64,000 nt of DNA from Sphingomonadales bacterium UBA2683 (GCA_002354635.1 DELZ01000002.1:310001-374000); one strand, 5' to 3'; positions 41,323 through 50,041 are shown, counted from the stretch's first letter. Numbers and translations are program-made. The notes: generated from the sequence alone by a model not told the origin.

Positions 41323-41858
41323 TCGAAGGCTACGGCAATCCGCCAACAGCAACGCGGTTCCAGAAGGGCCGGTCCGGGAATCCGAAGGGACGTCCCAGGA
41401 ACCGGCATAAAACTGTTCCTTATGATTCCGTGCTTGGCCAGATGGTGACTATCCGCGAGGATGGCCGGGAGCGCCGGGTAACTGCTGCCGAGGCTTTTCT
41501 GCTTCAATTGACCCAGAAAGGGCTCGCGGGCGACAGTGCAGCTGCCCGGGACTCGCTCAATGCTATCGAAAATGCGCGCTCGGAGCGCGGGGACGACGGG
41601 CAGCATATCGATGCCATTATCTTGTCTGCCGTCGGCTCTGGCGCTGATGCGATATTGGAACCGCTTGGTTTGGCAAAGAAGAAATACCCTGCGGACAAAA
41701 AGCGCGTGCGATGGGAACTGAACCCATGGATCGTCGAGGCTGCTCTTGATCGGCCTGGTGAAAGGCGGCTTACAATTGAAGAGCAGCAAGAGGTTTGGAA
41801 CGCGACGCGCACGCCCAGCAAGGTTAATTGGCCGGATTGGTGGGAGGCCAACGCGTGA
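41319..41858 (+). CDS. DUF5681 protein (second copy)
   Basis: Protein of 179 residues from the ATG overlapping the previous stop (ATGA). It again starts with the signature FQKGRSGNPKGRPRNRH and shares VTIREDGRERRVTAAEAFL-type sequence with its neighbour, so the two arose by duplication but have diverged strongly. The last 60 residues (PWIVEAALDRPGERRLTIEEQQ) have no counterpart I recognise. An in-frame ATG seven codons earlier is possible but breaks the regular ATGA pattern of this operon. The 285 bases that follow hold no gene. Confidence 0.82.
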   Translation: MIEGYGNPPTATRFQKGRSGNPKGRPRNRHKTVPYDSVLGQMVTIREDGRERRVTAAEAFLLQLTQKGLAGDSAAARDSLNAIENARSERGDDGQHIDAIILSAVGSGADAILEPLGLAKKKYPADKKRVRWELNPWIVEAALDRPGERRLTIEEQQEVWNATRTPSKVNWPDWWEANA

Positions 41859-42143
41859 ATCACTCTGTTCGCCCCAATTAAAGTCATTCGCATTTATTAG
41901 GTGGGAAATAAAAGTGGCCGGTCAGCTTCCGCCCTATTTGCGGACGTTTGCCATGTGATTGGGTATCGTGCAGCGCAATGGCGGTTGAACAAGCAACATA
42001 TCAATGTTGGTCGCGGCACCATTAATGCAACGATGAATGAAATCGATATCGGTTTGTCATAGGCGTGGCATTGACAAAAAGAACCATTCAGCGAATAGCC
42101 CGGTGCGGGTCGCGCCGAAAATCCAAAGGGTGGGGGATATTAG

Positions 42144-43340
42144 ATGAACGGCGCAAGCAACGCACAGGCTCGTCCTGAACGAATTGAATTTGTCGACGCG
42201 CTTCGCGGTTTCGCCTTGTTCGGCTTGCTTATGGTGCATGCGGCTGAAGCATATGGCGTCGGACTATCGCGATCGACCGACGATCCGTGGGGGCAGGCCG
42301 TTTTTTTCCTCTTCGGAAGCAAGGCCTTCGCGATATTCGCACTGCTTTTCGGATTCAGTTTCGCGACAATCATGGCCAACCAGCGGGGACGCGGCGTGGA
42401 TTTCACTGGCCGTTTCGCCTGGCGGCTGTTGCTCCTTATGGTCATCGGATTTGTCCACTCGCTGCTGTATTCCCCGGAGATACTCCGGTTGCTCGCGTTT
42501 CTGGGCCTACTGCTCATCCCGTTGGACAGAGTTCGCAGCAATTACGCGCTGTTGGCAATTGCGGGCCTGTTTTTCCTTCAGATACCGCTGCTTATCCAGT
42601 GGCTGCTGGCTAATTGGGGCAATGCCTTTGCCGCGTCGCAACCCTATTTTTTCCAGTCCGGCCTTTGGGATATCTTCAGGAACGGTAGCTTGGGAGAACT
42701 GATCAGGGCGAATGTGATCGAGGGCAACCTTGTCAAGTGGTCGATAAACTGGTCGTTTGGCAGGATAAGCGAGATTGCCGGACTGTTCGCCGTTGGCGTT
42801 GTCATTCAGCGGACAGGTTTCTTCGCCCGCATTGCGAAAGATCGCGGGATTGCATTGGCACTGGCTCTCATCGCCGGCACAATCTTCGCGATCCTCGAAT
42901 TCCTCGTGAAGCCGGTGGTCCCCGGATCACCATCAGGCGCAGAGTTTGCGATCGGACCCTTTACCGAGCGCGCGATTTTGTTCCAGTGGATAGGAATCAG
43001 CGGAATAGCAGCGCAAATCGGGCTTCTGGCGCTCTTGTGGAATTCGCCAGCGCAACGGCTCGTTGGCCTGTTCAGGGGTCCCGGACGGATGACCCTTACG
43101 CTTTATGTCGCACATTCATTGATTGCCGTTCCCATCTTGTATCAATTCGGTTTGGGAATGGCCGAGGTGTGGGACACGCAACAAAGGATATTGCTCGCAA
43201 TCGGCTTCTTTGGATTGCAGATCCTGTTTGCGAAGTGGTGGTATGCACGATACCGCTATGGACCGCTGGAATGGACTTGGCGTGCGGCAACTTTGAACGA
43301 CTGGAACGTGCCGCTGCGCAAAAATCCTCAGCCAGCATGA
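42144..43340 (+). CDS. DUF418/YeiB-family membrane protein
   Basis: Polytopic membrane protein (398 residues, about 9-10 helices) of the acyltransferase-like YeiB group: N-terminal ERIEFVDALRGFALFGLLMVH and the C-terminal DUF418 domain with GPGRMTLTLYVAHSLIAV and YGPLEWTWR, the family hallmark. Such proteins are thought to transport or acylate a small substrate at the membrane; the substrate is unknown. No operon partner: downstream mntP is convergent. Confidence 0.9.
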   Translation: MNGASNAQARPERIEFVDALRGFALFGLLMVHAAEAYGVGLSRSTDDPWGQAVFFLFGSKAFAIFALLFGFSFATIMANQRGRGVDFTGRFAWRLLLLMVIGFVHSLLYSPEILRLLAFLGLLLIPLDRVRSNYALLAIAGLFFLQIPLLIQWLLANWGNAFAASQPYFFQSGLWDIFRNGSLGELIRANVIEGNLVKWSINWSFGRISEIAGLFAVGVVIQRTGFFARIAKDRGIALALALIAGTIFAILEFLVKPVVPGSPSGAEFAIGPFTERAILFQWIGISGIAAQIGLLALLWNSPAQRLVGLFRGPGRMTLTLYVAHSLIAVPILYQFGLGMAEVWDTQQRILLAIGFFGLQILFAKWWYARYRYGPLEWTWRAATLNDWNVPLRKNPQPA

Positions 43341-43430
43341 CTGGGTAAGCTCGGCGGCGGCCGCCTCTCACTTCTCGCGTTACGCGAGGAAAGCTGCCCG
43401 GAGTTGTTGGCCGTGAATGGCAGCAAGTGC

Positions 43431-44012
43431 TTAGAAAGCGCCCGTGCTTCCATCAACCTCCAAAAACTGATTTGCAATGAAGATTTTGGCCCCAAGGCCG
43501 ATCAAAACCAGCCCTCCTAGAACCTCGGCCCATTTGCCGATCCTTGCTCCGATAAGCGCGCCTAGATACACGCCGTGAAACGTCAGAACAGACGTCGTCA
43601 AACCGATAACAATGCAGGCTAGGATAATTGGTGCTTCAAAGCTTGGCAATGTAATGCCAGCTATGGCAGCATCGATACTTGTTGCAATTGCGACTACCAG
43701 CAGAGGCCATAATGACAACTCTTTCATTGCCTCTTCAGCGTCGCGGTCAAAACCTTCCTTGATCATTCGAAGGCCGAGGGCACTCAAAAGAACGAGCGCT
43801 ATCCAGTGGGCCGCCGTCTCTATAAACGAGGCAAATGCAATCCCTAGCGCCCAGCCTAACAGGGGCATTATTGCCTGAGCCAATCCAAAGGCAATGCTCA
43901 TCCGTAACGCAGTTCCACGGTTTGGGCGACTTGATGCGCCCTGCGCGACCGCCGCCGCGAAGGCATCCATTGCCAAACCTAAGGAGAGCAGAAGAAGGGA
44001 GATCATAACCAT
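43431..44012 (-). CDS. mntP: Manganese efflux pump MntP
   Basis: Six-helix manganese exporter (193 residues). Both halves carry the conserved aspartate motif: SLGLAMDAFAAAVAQG (helix 1) and ATSIDAAIAGIT (helix 4), plus GLRMIKEGF and VLTFHGVYLG. The start is at 44012 or the second Met two codons later. No yybP-ykoY type riboswitch is apparent in the upstream 200 bases, so Mn control, if any, would be by a protein repressor. Confidence 0.93.
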   Translation of the reverse strand: MVMISLLLLSLGLAMDAFAAAVAQGASSRPNRGTALRMSIAFGLAQAIMPLLGWALGIAFASFIETAAHWIALVLLSALGLRMIKEGFDRDAEEAMKELSLWPLLVVAIATSIDAAIAGITLPSFEAPIILACIVIGLTTSVLTFHGVYLGALIGARIGKWAEVLGGLVLIGLGAKIFIANQFLEVDGSTGAF

Positions 44013-44156
44013 ACAGGCCCATTGAATTCATTCGTGAACAAACTCAACAAATTCATATTCTCAAAGTCCGCTAAGGGATCGTCAGCAGAGGAGATGATCT
44101 CACCGCCCCAATGTCCGCAAGTTGTAAATCCTCAACCATGAGCGGACAGTCAGCTA

Positions 44157-44205
44157 CCCACCCACTTGCGGTCATTCGAATTGACTAGATGGAAAATGAA
44201 AGCGG
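44157..44205 (+). repeat. Dispersed repeat, intact copy A
   Basis: CCCACCCACTTGCGGTCATT (44157-44176) continues into a segment ending in AAAGCGG that is repeated at the right edge of the IS element (47311-47357): from CACCC on, 41 of 47 bases match. It serves as the uninterrupted reference for the IS insertion site. Confidence 0.75.
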
Positions 44206-44278
44206 TCAGGCAGCAAGCGCCCCAGGTTCGGTCGATAGTCTGGGCGTATCGAATGACTGCTTTGGGCCCAAAAAGCAG

Positions 44279-45526
44279 CTATGCTACTTCAGTTTTCAGA
44301 CGGTATATCTGCATATCACCCACGCCTTTCAATGCAATGGTTTCTGGAGAACCAAATTCATGACTTGTGGCGCATTGATAATATGTGGTTTCGGATACAG
44401 CGATCCCGTTGGGCAAGGCTGCGCCTTCAATTCTGCTGGCGATATTCATCGTATCCCCCCAGTAATCATAGGCAAGCCGGTTCACTCCAACCACTCCGCC
44501 TACGACTGGCCCCGAATGGATGCCGCAGCGCAACTTGATATCAACCCCGCTGTCCTTTACTTTGTCTTGCATTGCTGCAATCACATCCTTGGCAAAATTG
44601 ACCGCATCTTTCGCCCCATGTCCGCTTGAGGCTGTGCCGCCCGAGACCGCGAGATAACAATCGCCAATCGTCTTCACCTTCTCGATCCCGTAACGATCCG
44701 CACATTCATCCGCGATCAGAAAGAACCCGTTGAGCTGCTCGACCAAATGACCAGGGGACAGTTGCTTGGAGAGTTTCGAGAAACCAATTACATCAATGAA
44801 AATAATCGAGATGTCGGAAAAAGAGTCCGCAACCACTTCGCCTGCACGCAGGCGTTTTGCAACCGCCTGTGGTAATACGTTGTAGAGAAGTGTTTCTGTT
44901 TTTTCGCGCTCGACATCCAGCTTTTGAAGACCGCGAAATATTTCGCGGGCCCGGTGATCCATTTCCCAGTTGGCAACAAAGCCCATTGCAAGCATTGTTA
45001 TTGCAACAAGCGATCTCTGAAGATGTTGAAAAATAGAGTAGTCAAGGGTCATATCGTAGGCAATAAAGATCGCCACCATCGCGGCGGCAATAATGAGATA
45101 ACCTTTGACGTTGGCGACCCAAAAAATGGCTGTTGACCACAATAACAGTCCGAGCAAGACGAGAACAAAACTGGCTAACAGATCTTCAGGCGCTCCTTCT
45201 CCATATGTCCCTGCTACCGCCAAAATTGTGCCGGCCGCTAAAATTGAACCGATCGCGATAATATCAAATCGTCGTTGCTCTAGATAGTATCGCGTACCCG
45301 CGAAATAATAGCTGATGGCCGAGATTACCAATAGAGCCACCGCTGATATGGAATAGGCAATCCGTGCTTGTTCACTGGCGAAGGAAGGCGTTAAGATTAT
45401 ATTTCCTAACGCCGCAATAGCCATAAGGATAAATCCTGTCCTGAGGTTTTTTAGCCTAGCAGTGCGCTCTGTGCGGAGATAATCTAGTTCATCTTGGCTG
45501 TCAGAAAATTTGTTGATTAATGCCAT
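44279..45526 (-). CDS. Membrane class III adenylate/guanylate cyclase
   Basis: Cyclic-nucleotide synthase of 415 residues: N-terminal region with about six membrane helices (residues 30-190), a short coiled-coil linker (EIFRGLQKLDVEREKTETLLYN), then a class III cyclase catalytic domain (about residues 230-410). Metal-binding Asp in ISIIFIDVIGFS; KVKTIGDCYLAVSG gives the base-recognition Lys; YDYWGDTMNIASRIEG gives the second recognition Asp and the transition-state Asn/Arg. The Lys/Asp pair favours ATP, hence cAMP. Signal unknown; no downstream effector gene adjoins. The intergenic 45,527-45,763 has no gene. Confidence 0.92.
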   Translation of the reverse strand: MALINKFSDSQDELDYLRTERTARLKNLRTGFILMAIAALGNIILTPSFASEQARIAYSISAVALLVISAISYYFAGTRYYLEQRRFDIIAIGSILAAGTILAVAGTYGEGAPEDLLASFVLVLLGLLLWSTAIFWVANVKGYLIIAAAMVAIFIAYDMTLDYSIFQHLQRSLVAITMLAMGFVANWEMDHRAREIFRGLQKLDVEREKTETLLYNVLPQAVAKRLRAGEVVADSFSDISIIFIDVIGFSKLSKQLSPGHLVEQLNGFFLIADECADRYGIEKVKTIGDCYLAVSGGTASSGHGAKDAVNFAKDVIAAMQDKVKDSGVDIKLRCGIHSGPVVGGVVGVNRLAYDYWGDTMNIASRIEGAALPNGIAVSETTYYQCATSHEFGSPETIALKGVGDMQIYRLKTEVA

Positions 45527-45763
45527 TCTTTATTACCCCGCTAAATGGATTCCCAGCTATCTGTCGGTGGCTCCGTGATCAGTCGGCGTTTGATGGCGAT
45601 GAGCTTATGCAAAAATCACAACAACGCAACATTCGCCTACGAAATTAAGAGCGGTTTATAGCGGTCGACTTCGATGACTTCGGTCCGGTAATGTAATCAT
45701 TTAAGATGGCGAATTAAAGCGTCTGCTCTTGCAACTTATCGGACATTATTTCAGTTAATGCTA

Positions 45764-45781
45764 AATGACCGCTTCCCACCC
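45764..45781 (+). repeat. Dispersed repeat, copy B left part
   Basis: AATGACCGCTTCCCACCC directly precedes the left end of the IS element. Joined to the right part (47316 on), it gives a 30-base near-palindrome with AATGACCGC and GCGGTCATT arms, the same family as copies at 44,157 and 48,166. The last five bases, CACCC, are the target duplication. Confidence 0.7.
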
Positions 45782-47310
45782 TATTCTGTTGAAAAACTCC
45801 CCTTGCAAGGGGAGCCAAATATTGATTCAGTGTGTCTGCAACTATGCGGAGACAGGCTGATGATGGGCGAGCGGACGGTGATGCAGGAGGCACTGTTTTA
45901 TTGCTTCCGCATTGAGGATTATGTGCCGCAGGATCACCTGCTGCGTTCCATCGACCGGTTCGTTGATCTGACCGGCGTCCGCGAGCACCTAAAGCCGTTC
46001 TACAGTTCGACTGGACGACCTTCGATTGATCCCGAGCTGATGATCCGGATGCTGATTATCGGATACTGCATGGGCATCCGCTCGGAGCGGCGGCTGTGCG
46101 AGGAGGTGCATCTCAACCTTGCCTATCGCTGGTTCTGCCGGCTCGATCTGGACGGCGCAGTGCCAGATCACTCGACCTTCTCGAAGAACCGTCATGGTCG
46201 CTTTCGCGACAGCGACCTGCTGCGCAAGCTGTTCGAGATGACCGTCGAGCGCTGCATGGCCGAGGGGCTGGTGGGCGCCGAGGGCTTCGCGGTTGATGCG
46301 AGCTTGATCCGTGCCGATGTCCATCGTCAGCGGTCGGTGCCCGGCGAAGAAGGCCTGCCGCCCGAAGCTGCCGGGCGCGCCGTCTCTGAGTATCTCGAAG
46401 TGCTCGATGATGCAGCCTTCGGCGATGCAACGCCGGTCACGCCAAAACGGATCAACCTCGCCGATCCCGCGGCGCGCTGGACTGCGGCGACGCGCGAGGC
46501 GGCCTTCTACTCTTACAGCACCAATTATCTGATCGACCTCGATCATGCCGTAATCGTTGATGTCGAGGCAACCACATCGGTGCGGCAGGCTGAAGTGACC
46601 GCCCAGCGCCGGATGATCGAACGAACGCAGGAGCGCTTCGGCCTGTGGCCAGAGCGGCTTGTGGCAGATACGGCATATGGCTCGGCCCCGAAGCTCGGGT
46701 GGCTGGTCGAGGACAGAGGCATCGAGCCCCACATCCCCGTCTTCGACAAGTCCGGCAGAAGTGACGACACCTTCGAGCGGTCTGCCTTCGCCTACGACCA
46801 CGAAGACGACAGCTATATCTGCCCTGGCGGCAAACGGCTCCGATCCACCAACCGCAACTTCAAGACGCCGCGGCCGCTTGCCAATGCCGATGGCTTCATC
46901 CGCTATCGGGCGAGCCAGAAGGACTGTCAGGCCTGTCAGCTCAGACAGCGCTGCACGCCGAAAATGGCAGCTCGCAAAATCATGCGCTCAGTCCATGAAG
47001 GCGCGCGCGACATGGCTCGAGCTATCGCCACCACCGACGCGTATCTCGTGTCACGCCGCCAGCGGAAGAAGGTCGAGATGCTGTTCGCACACCTCAAACG
47101 AATACTGAAGCTGGACCGCTTGCGCCTGCGCGGTCCCAACGGAGCAAAAGATGAGTTCCATCTCGCAGCTATGGCTCAGAACCTCCGTAAAATGGCCAAG
47201 ATACAACCGATGTCGAGCCCCGCGATAGCCTGAGCGGGATGGCGATCCCGCTCGCCGGCTGTCCGAGGCGGATGTCGATCGCTCTCCAAACCTACTTCTT
47301 CAACACAATA
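45782..47310 (+). mobile_element. IS1182-family insertion sequence
   Basis: Element of 1,529 bp with one transposase gene. Ends: left TATTCTGTTGAAAAACT (45782 on) and right, read inward, TATTGTGTTGAAGAAGT (from 47310), 14 of 17 identical. CACCC is repeated at 45777-45781 and 47311-47315 as target duplication; removing the element restores CCCACCCACTTGCGGTCATT, identical to intact copy A at 44,157. The IS therefore landed inside a copy of the dispersed repeat, and recently, since transposase, ends and duplication are intact. Confidence 0.85.
45860..47233 (+). CDS. IS1182-family transposase
   Basis: DDE transposase of 457 residues from the start MMGERTVMQEALFYCF. N-terminal DUF772-type helical domain (STGRPSIDPELMIRMLIIGYCMGIRSERRLCEEV), DDE catalytic domain with FAVDASLIRADV and LVADTAYGSAPKL, a zinc-finger-like C..C..C..C stretch (QKDCQACQLRQRCTP), and RRQRKKVEMLFAHLKR with the catalytic Glu. 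The start is chosen after GGAG (45848); the in-frame ATG at 45758 lies outside the IS. No frameshift or stop is visible, so it may be active. Confidence 0.95.
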   Translation: MMGERTVMQEALFYCFRIEDYVPQDHLLRSIDRFVDLTGVREHLKPFYSSTGRPSIDPELMIRMLIIGYCMGIRSERRLCEEVHLNLAYRWFCRLDLDGAVPDHSTFSKNRHGRFRDSDLLRKLFEMTVERCMAEGLVGAEGFAVDASLIRADVHRQRSVPGEEGLPPEAAGRAVSEYLEVLDDAAFGDATPVTPKRINLADPAARWTAATREAAFYSYSTNYLIDLDHAVIVDVEATTSVRQAEVTAQRRMIERTQERFGLWPERLVADTAYGSAPKLGWLVEDRGIEPHIPVFDKSGRSDDTFERSAFAYDHEDDSYICPGGKRLRSTNRNFKTPRPLANADGFIRYRASQKDCQACQLRQRCTPKMAARKIMRSVHEGARDMARAIATTDAYLVSRRQRKKVEMLFAHLKRILKLDRLRLRGPNGAKDEFHLAAMAQNLRKMAKIQPMSSPAIA

Positions 47311-47357
47311 CACCCACTTGCGGTCATTGGAACTGATTTGATGGAAAGTAAAAGCGG
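47311..47357 (+). repeat. Dispersed repeat, copy B right part
   Basis: CACCCACTTGCGGTCATT followed by a 29-base stretch ending in AAAGCGG; 41 of 47 bases match copy A (44159-44205). Interrupted on its left by the IS element. Confidence 0.75.
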
Positions 47358-47446
47358 CTGGTCCGGAAACCGTCCAAAATACGTCATTCATTTAATGTGA
47401 ATATGGTTCCTTCTCCAAGGCCAATTCAGGCCGAAGGAGAAGTGAA

Positions 47447-48079
47447 ATGGGATTATCTCAATACGACCCTGCGTTCAGGGAACGGCCGATTTGGAATGCT
47501 GGAAAGAAAGTTGGAGCAAAACGTCCACTGAAGCAGCGCCAGGTTTGGGAAATACGCTTTCTACTGGATCATCATCGGCGGATGCGCGACCGTGCCTTGT
47601 TCGATCTGGCCATCGACAGCAAATTGCGAGGTTGTGATATCGTCAAGATGAAGATTGGCGATCTCGTCAGCGGTGGCTCTGTGCGCCACCGTGCAATCAT
47701 CACCCAGCAGAAGACGGGACGACCGGTACAGTTTGAACTTATGGCGGATGCACGTTCCAGCCTGAATGCATGGCTGGATCAACGTGCAGGGTCAGTTGAA
47801 GATTTTGTCTTCCCGAGCCGCATTAATCATGCTCGCCACCTCAGCACCCGCCAATATGCACGATTGGTCGATGAATGGGTAACAGGCATCGGACTGAGGA
47901 GAGAAGACTATGGAACCCATTCATTGCGTCGCACCAAGGCCTCAATCATTTACAAAGCAACAGGCAATCTGCGGGCTATCCAAATACTGCTTGGACATAG
48001 CAAGATTGAAAACACCGTTAGATATCTTGGCGTCGATATGGAGGACGCATTGATTTTGGCTGAAGGTACTGAAATCTAA
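47447..48079 (+). CDS. Short tyrosine recombinase/integrase
   Basis: Protein of 210 residues that is almost only a catalytic domain: Arg in SKLRGCDIVKMKIGDL, Lys in TQQKTGRPV, H-x-x-R in THSLRRTKA, His in ILLGHSKI and the Tyr nucleophile in NTVRYLGVD. The usual N-terminal core-binding domain is reduced to about 35 residues, so it is shorter than phage integrases (300-400 residues). Similar short integrases are widespread in sphingomonads, often alone. GAAGGAGAAG precedes the ATG. It stands between two repeat copies, with no obvious element boundary nearby. Confidence 0.88.
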   Translation: MGLSQYDPAFRERPIWNAGKKVGAKRPLKQRQVWEIRFLLDHHRRMRDRALFDLAIDSKLRGCDIVKMKIGDLVSGGSVRHRAIITQQKTGRPVQFELMADARSSLNAWLDQRAGSVEDFVFPSRINHARHLSTRQYARLVDEWVTGIGLRREDYGTHSLRRTKASIIYKATGNLRAIQILLGHSKIENTVRYLGVDMEDALILAEGTEI

Positions 48080-48165
48080 TGTTACCGGCTCCTTGCCCTC
48101 AGCGAGGAGCCGGACGAGCCACCTTTAACAATGACAAAATCGGGGCAGCTAAAACACAATGCTCT

Positions 48166-48195
48166 ATGACTGCTATTGGGTGGGAACCGGACATT
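48166..48195 (-). repeat. Dispersed repeat, copy C (reverse)
   Basis: Read on the minus strand: AATGTCCGGTTCCCACCC then AATAGCAGTCAT, 25 of 30 bases matching the restored copy B. The 48,080-48,377 gap contains this repeat and no gene. Confidence 0.65.
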
Positions 48196-48377
48196 GTCTC
48201 TTCTTCTAGATGATGTCCGCTAAAGCCCCAAGGGGGCCACTAGATGCTCATTCAAGTGCAACTGTATTTACTGTTTCATTTTTCCTAAACCAGGCCGTCC
48301 TCCATGGAAACTGGATGCACTATCGGTCGCGACTATCCCAGATCGTGGTACTGATACTCCGAAAATCGTTGCGGTGC

Positions 48378-48593
48378 TCAATCTTCTTCTACCGGTTCGT
48401 AGCGCAACAAATCACCGGGTTGGCATTTCAACTCCCGGCAGATCGCCTCAAGCGTGGTAAAACGCATTGCCTTTGCCTTACCCGTTTTCAGGATCGAGAG
48501 GTTAGCAAGCGTGATATCCACCCGCTCGGCCAGTTCGGTCAGGGTCATGCGGTTATCGTGCAGCAGATCGTCGAGCTTAACTTGAATAGCCAT
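48378..48593 (-). CDS. XRE/YozG-type small regulator
   Basis: DNA-binding protein of 71 residues made of a single Cro/C1-type helix-turn-helix (LDDLLHDNRMTLTELAER, ITLANLSILKTGKAKAMRF, LEAICRELKCQPGDLL). It overlaps the DUF2975 gene by one base; the DUF2975 plus YozG-like HTH pair is a common bacterial arrangement whose role is not established. Palindromes upstream of the pair (49,205-49,241) are candidate operators. Confidence 0.9.
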   Translation of the reverse strand: MAIQVKLDDLLHDNRMTLTELAERVDITLANLSILKTGKAKAMRFTTLEAICRELKCQPGDLLRYEPVEED

Positions 48594-49168
48594 TAAACCG
48601 TCCCATCCAACTCTTCCTGCATCTCCGCCCCGCGATCAAAAACCCGCGCGAGGATGATGAGGAGCAAGACGAGCAAAATACCGGAAATCGATATGCTGGG
48701 ATCAGGCGACATTTCAAAATCTACGCCCGGTTTCGGATCACCGAGCATTGTGACAACGCCCGTAGCAAGCAGGCTTGCGCAAAATGTGACAATCTGGATT
48801 CCGACGGCTGCAATGCCAATACCGCGCAGTCGGGTGCCGTTGATATGAGTAAAAGGGTTGCCCTCACCAACCGAGCGCACGATCCGACGCAAACGATTGA
48901 CCGCAAAAAGCGTCAGCAACAGCAAGACAACCGCCAGTGCCATTATCAATACGATCATCCCGAAAATCTCAGGTTCGGGCGGGCTCACAAATGCCTTTGC
49001 TATTTCGGCCAGCAGATATTGGTAGGTGAATGGCATTGCCAGCAAGCAAATTGTGACAACGCCTATTCCAACCAACAAAACCCACTTGCTAACAGCCAAT
49101 ATTCCACGTGCTGATTTGAGCACGATATCATCTGATTCTGAATCCTTTTTCATATTCGATTCCATCAC
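48593..49168 (-). CDS. DUF2975 membrane protein
   Basis: Membrane protein of 191 residues with four helices (about residues 28-52, 65-90, 115-140, 160-182); between helices 2 and 3 RIVRSVGEGNPFTHINGTRLRGIG contains the conserved GNPF motif of DUF2975. The family acts with the YozG-type regulator encoded behind it, probably as its membrane-bound control partner (inference). Three in-frame ATGs lie near the 5' end (49168, 49165, 49153); the first is annotated. Confidence 0.85.
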   Translation of the reverse strand: MMESNMKKDSESDDIVLKSARGILAVSKWVLLVGIGVVTICLLAMPFTYQYLLAEIAKAFVSPPEPEIFGMIVLIMALAVVLLLLTLFAVNRLRRIVRSVGEGNPFTHINGTRLRGIGIAAVGIQIVTFCASLLATGVVTMLGDPKPGVDFEMSPDPSISISGILLVLLLIILARVFDRGAEMQEELDGTV

Positions 49169-49204
49169 CGAGTCTCCGTTAATTATTGTCCTTCAATAAT
49201 CTAG

Positions 49205-49241
49205 ATATTGATAAATAGCAATATAATTATTGATTATCAAT
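49205..49241. promoter_or_regulatory. AT-rich palindromes, candidate operators
   Basis: ATATTG (49205-49210) / CAATAT (49219-49224) and ATTGAT-T-ATCAAT (49229-49241) are two perfect inverted repeats in the 139-base divergent gap between the DUF2975/XRE pair and the gene at 49,308. The shared ATTGAT/ATATTG words suggest binding of the XRE regulator. Confidence 0.5.
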
Positions 49242-49307
49242 ATAACATGTGCCACATGCTTTCTACTTCGGAGCATCAGTTCGTCGGAAAACAGGGAGAA
49301 ATGGCCA

Positions 49308-49961
49308 ATGCTAGAAAACTATCAGAAAATGGGCGGCCTTGCGGCTTTGGCGGAGGCGCTGTGCTATATTATCGGGTTCGCGATATTTGTCTTTGTCCTC
49401 GATTTTCCAGGCAATTCCAGCCCTGTTGAGAATGTAGAGTTTCTCATCGAGAATAGAATTCTCATCATGTCCACCATGTCGATAATCTATATTTTTGCCG
49501 CGTTGGTTTTGGTTGTTCTGGTGTTGGCACTGCATGACCAATTGAAGGAAAAATCGCCCAAAGCGATGCAAGTCGCAACATCGTTGGGCCTCATTTGGGC
49601 TGGCGTGGTTGTAGCCAGCGGGATGATTTTCAATGTCGGGGCGGAAAGCGTGATCGGTATATATGCAAATGATCCTGAACGAGCTGCTACACTTTGGATG
49701 GCGATTGGCATTGTTCAAGACGGATTGGGCGGTGGAATCGAGCTCCTGGGAGGCGTGTGGATTCTCATCATTAGCTGGACTGGTTTGAAGAGCGGTATTT
49801 ATCCGAAATTTCTCAACTATTTCGGAATTATCATCGGATGCGCGGGCGTCCTGTCCGTTGCTCCTTCGTGGGAAATTTTTATCGAGATTTTTGGGCTGAG
49901 CCAAATCGTCTGGTTTATCTGGCTTGGAACTATCATGTTGCGCGATAAGGCAGCGGCTTGA
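49308..49961 (+). CDS. DUF4386-like membrane protein
   Basis: Membrane protein of 217 residues with six helices and a hydrophilic first loop (NSSPVENVEFLIENRIL). The layout (MLENYQKMGGLAALAEALCYIIGF, later GGGIELLGGVWILIISWTGLK and LNYFGIIIGCAGVLSV) resembles DUF4386 proteins of unknown function. Start at 49308 follows GGGAG; a longer in-frame start at 49230 adds a cysteine-rich extension. It diverges from the XRE/DUF2975 pair and may be controlled by it. Confidence 0.75.
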   Translation: MLENYQKMGGLAALAEALCYIIGFAIFVFVLDFPGNSSPVENVEFLIENRILIMSTMSIIYIFAALVLVVLVLALHDQLKEKSPKAMQVATSLGLIWAGVVVASGMIFNVGAESVIGIYANDPERAATLWMAIGIVQDGLGGGIELLGGVWILIISWTGLKSGIYPKFLNYFGIIIGCAGVLSVAPSWEIFIEIFGLSQIVWFIWLGTIMLRDKAAA

Positions 49962-50041
49962 CCGAGCTGTAAGGCATTGAGCCGCCCGCACGATTGCGAC
50001 AAAGCGCTGCACGATCACGTTGAAAATATAGGAAAGATTGA

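Noticed and set aside
44013..44156. Mn riboswitch (yybP-ykoY) upstream of mntP
   Set aside because: The conserved loop sequences of that riboswitch are not apparent.
47447..48079. Integrase of the tRNA-Leu element
   Set aside because: It lies 14 kb on the wrong (chromosomal) side of the att fragment, and the tRNA orientation puts the element to the left.
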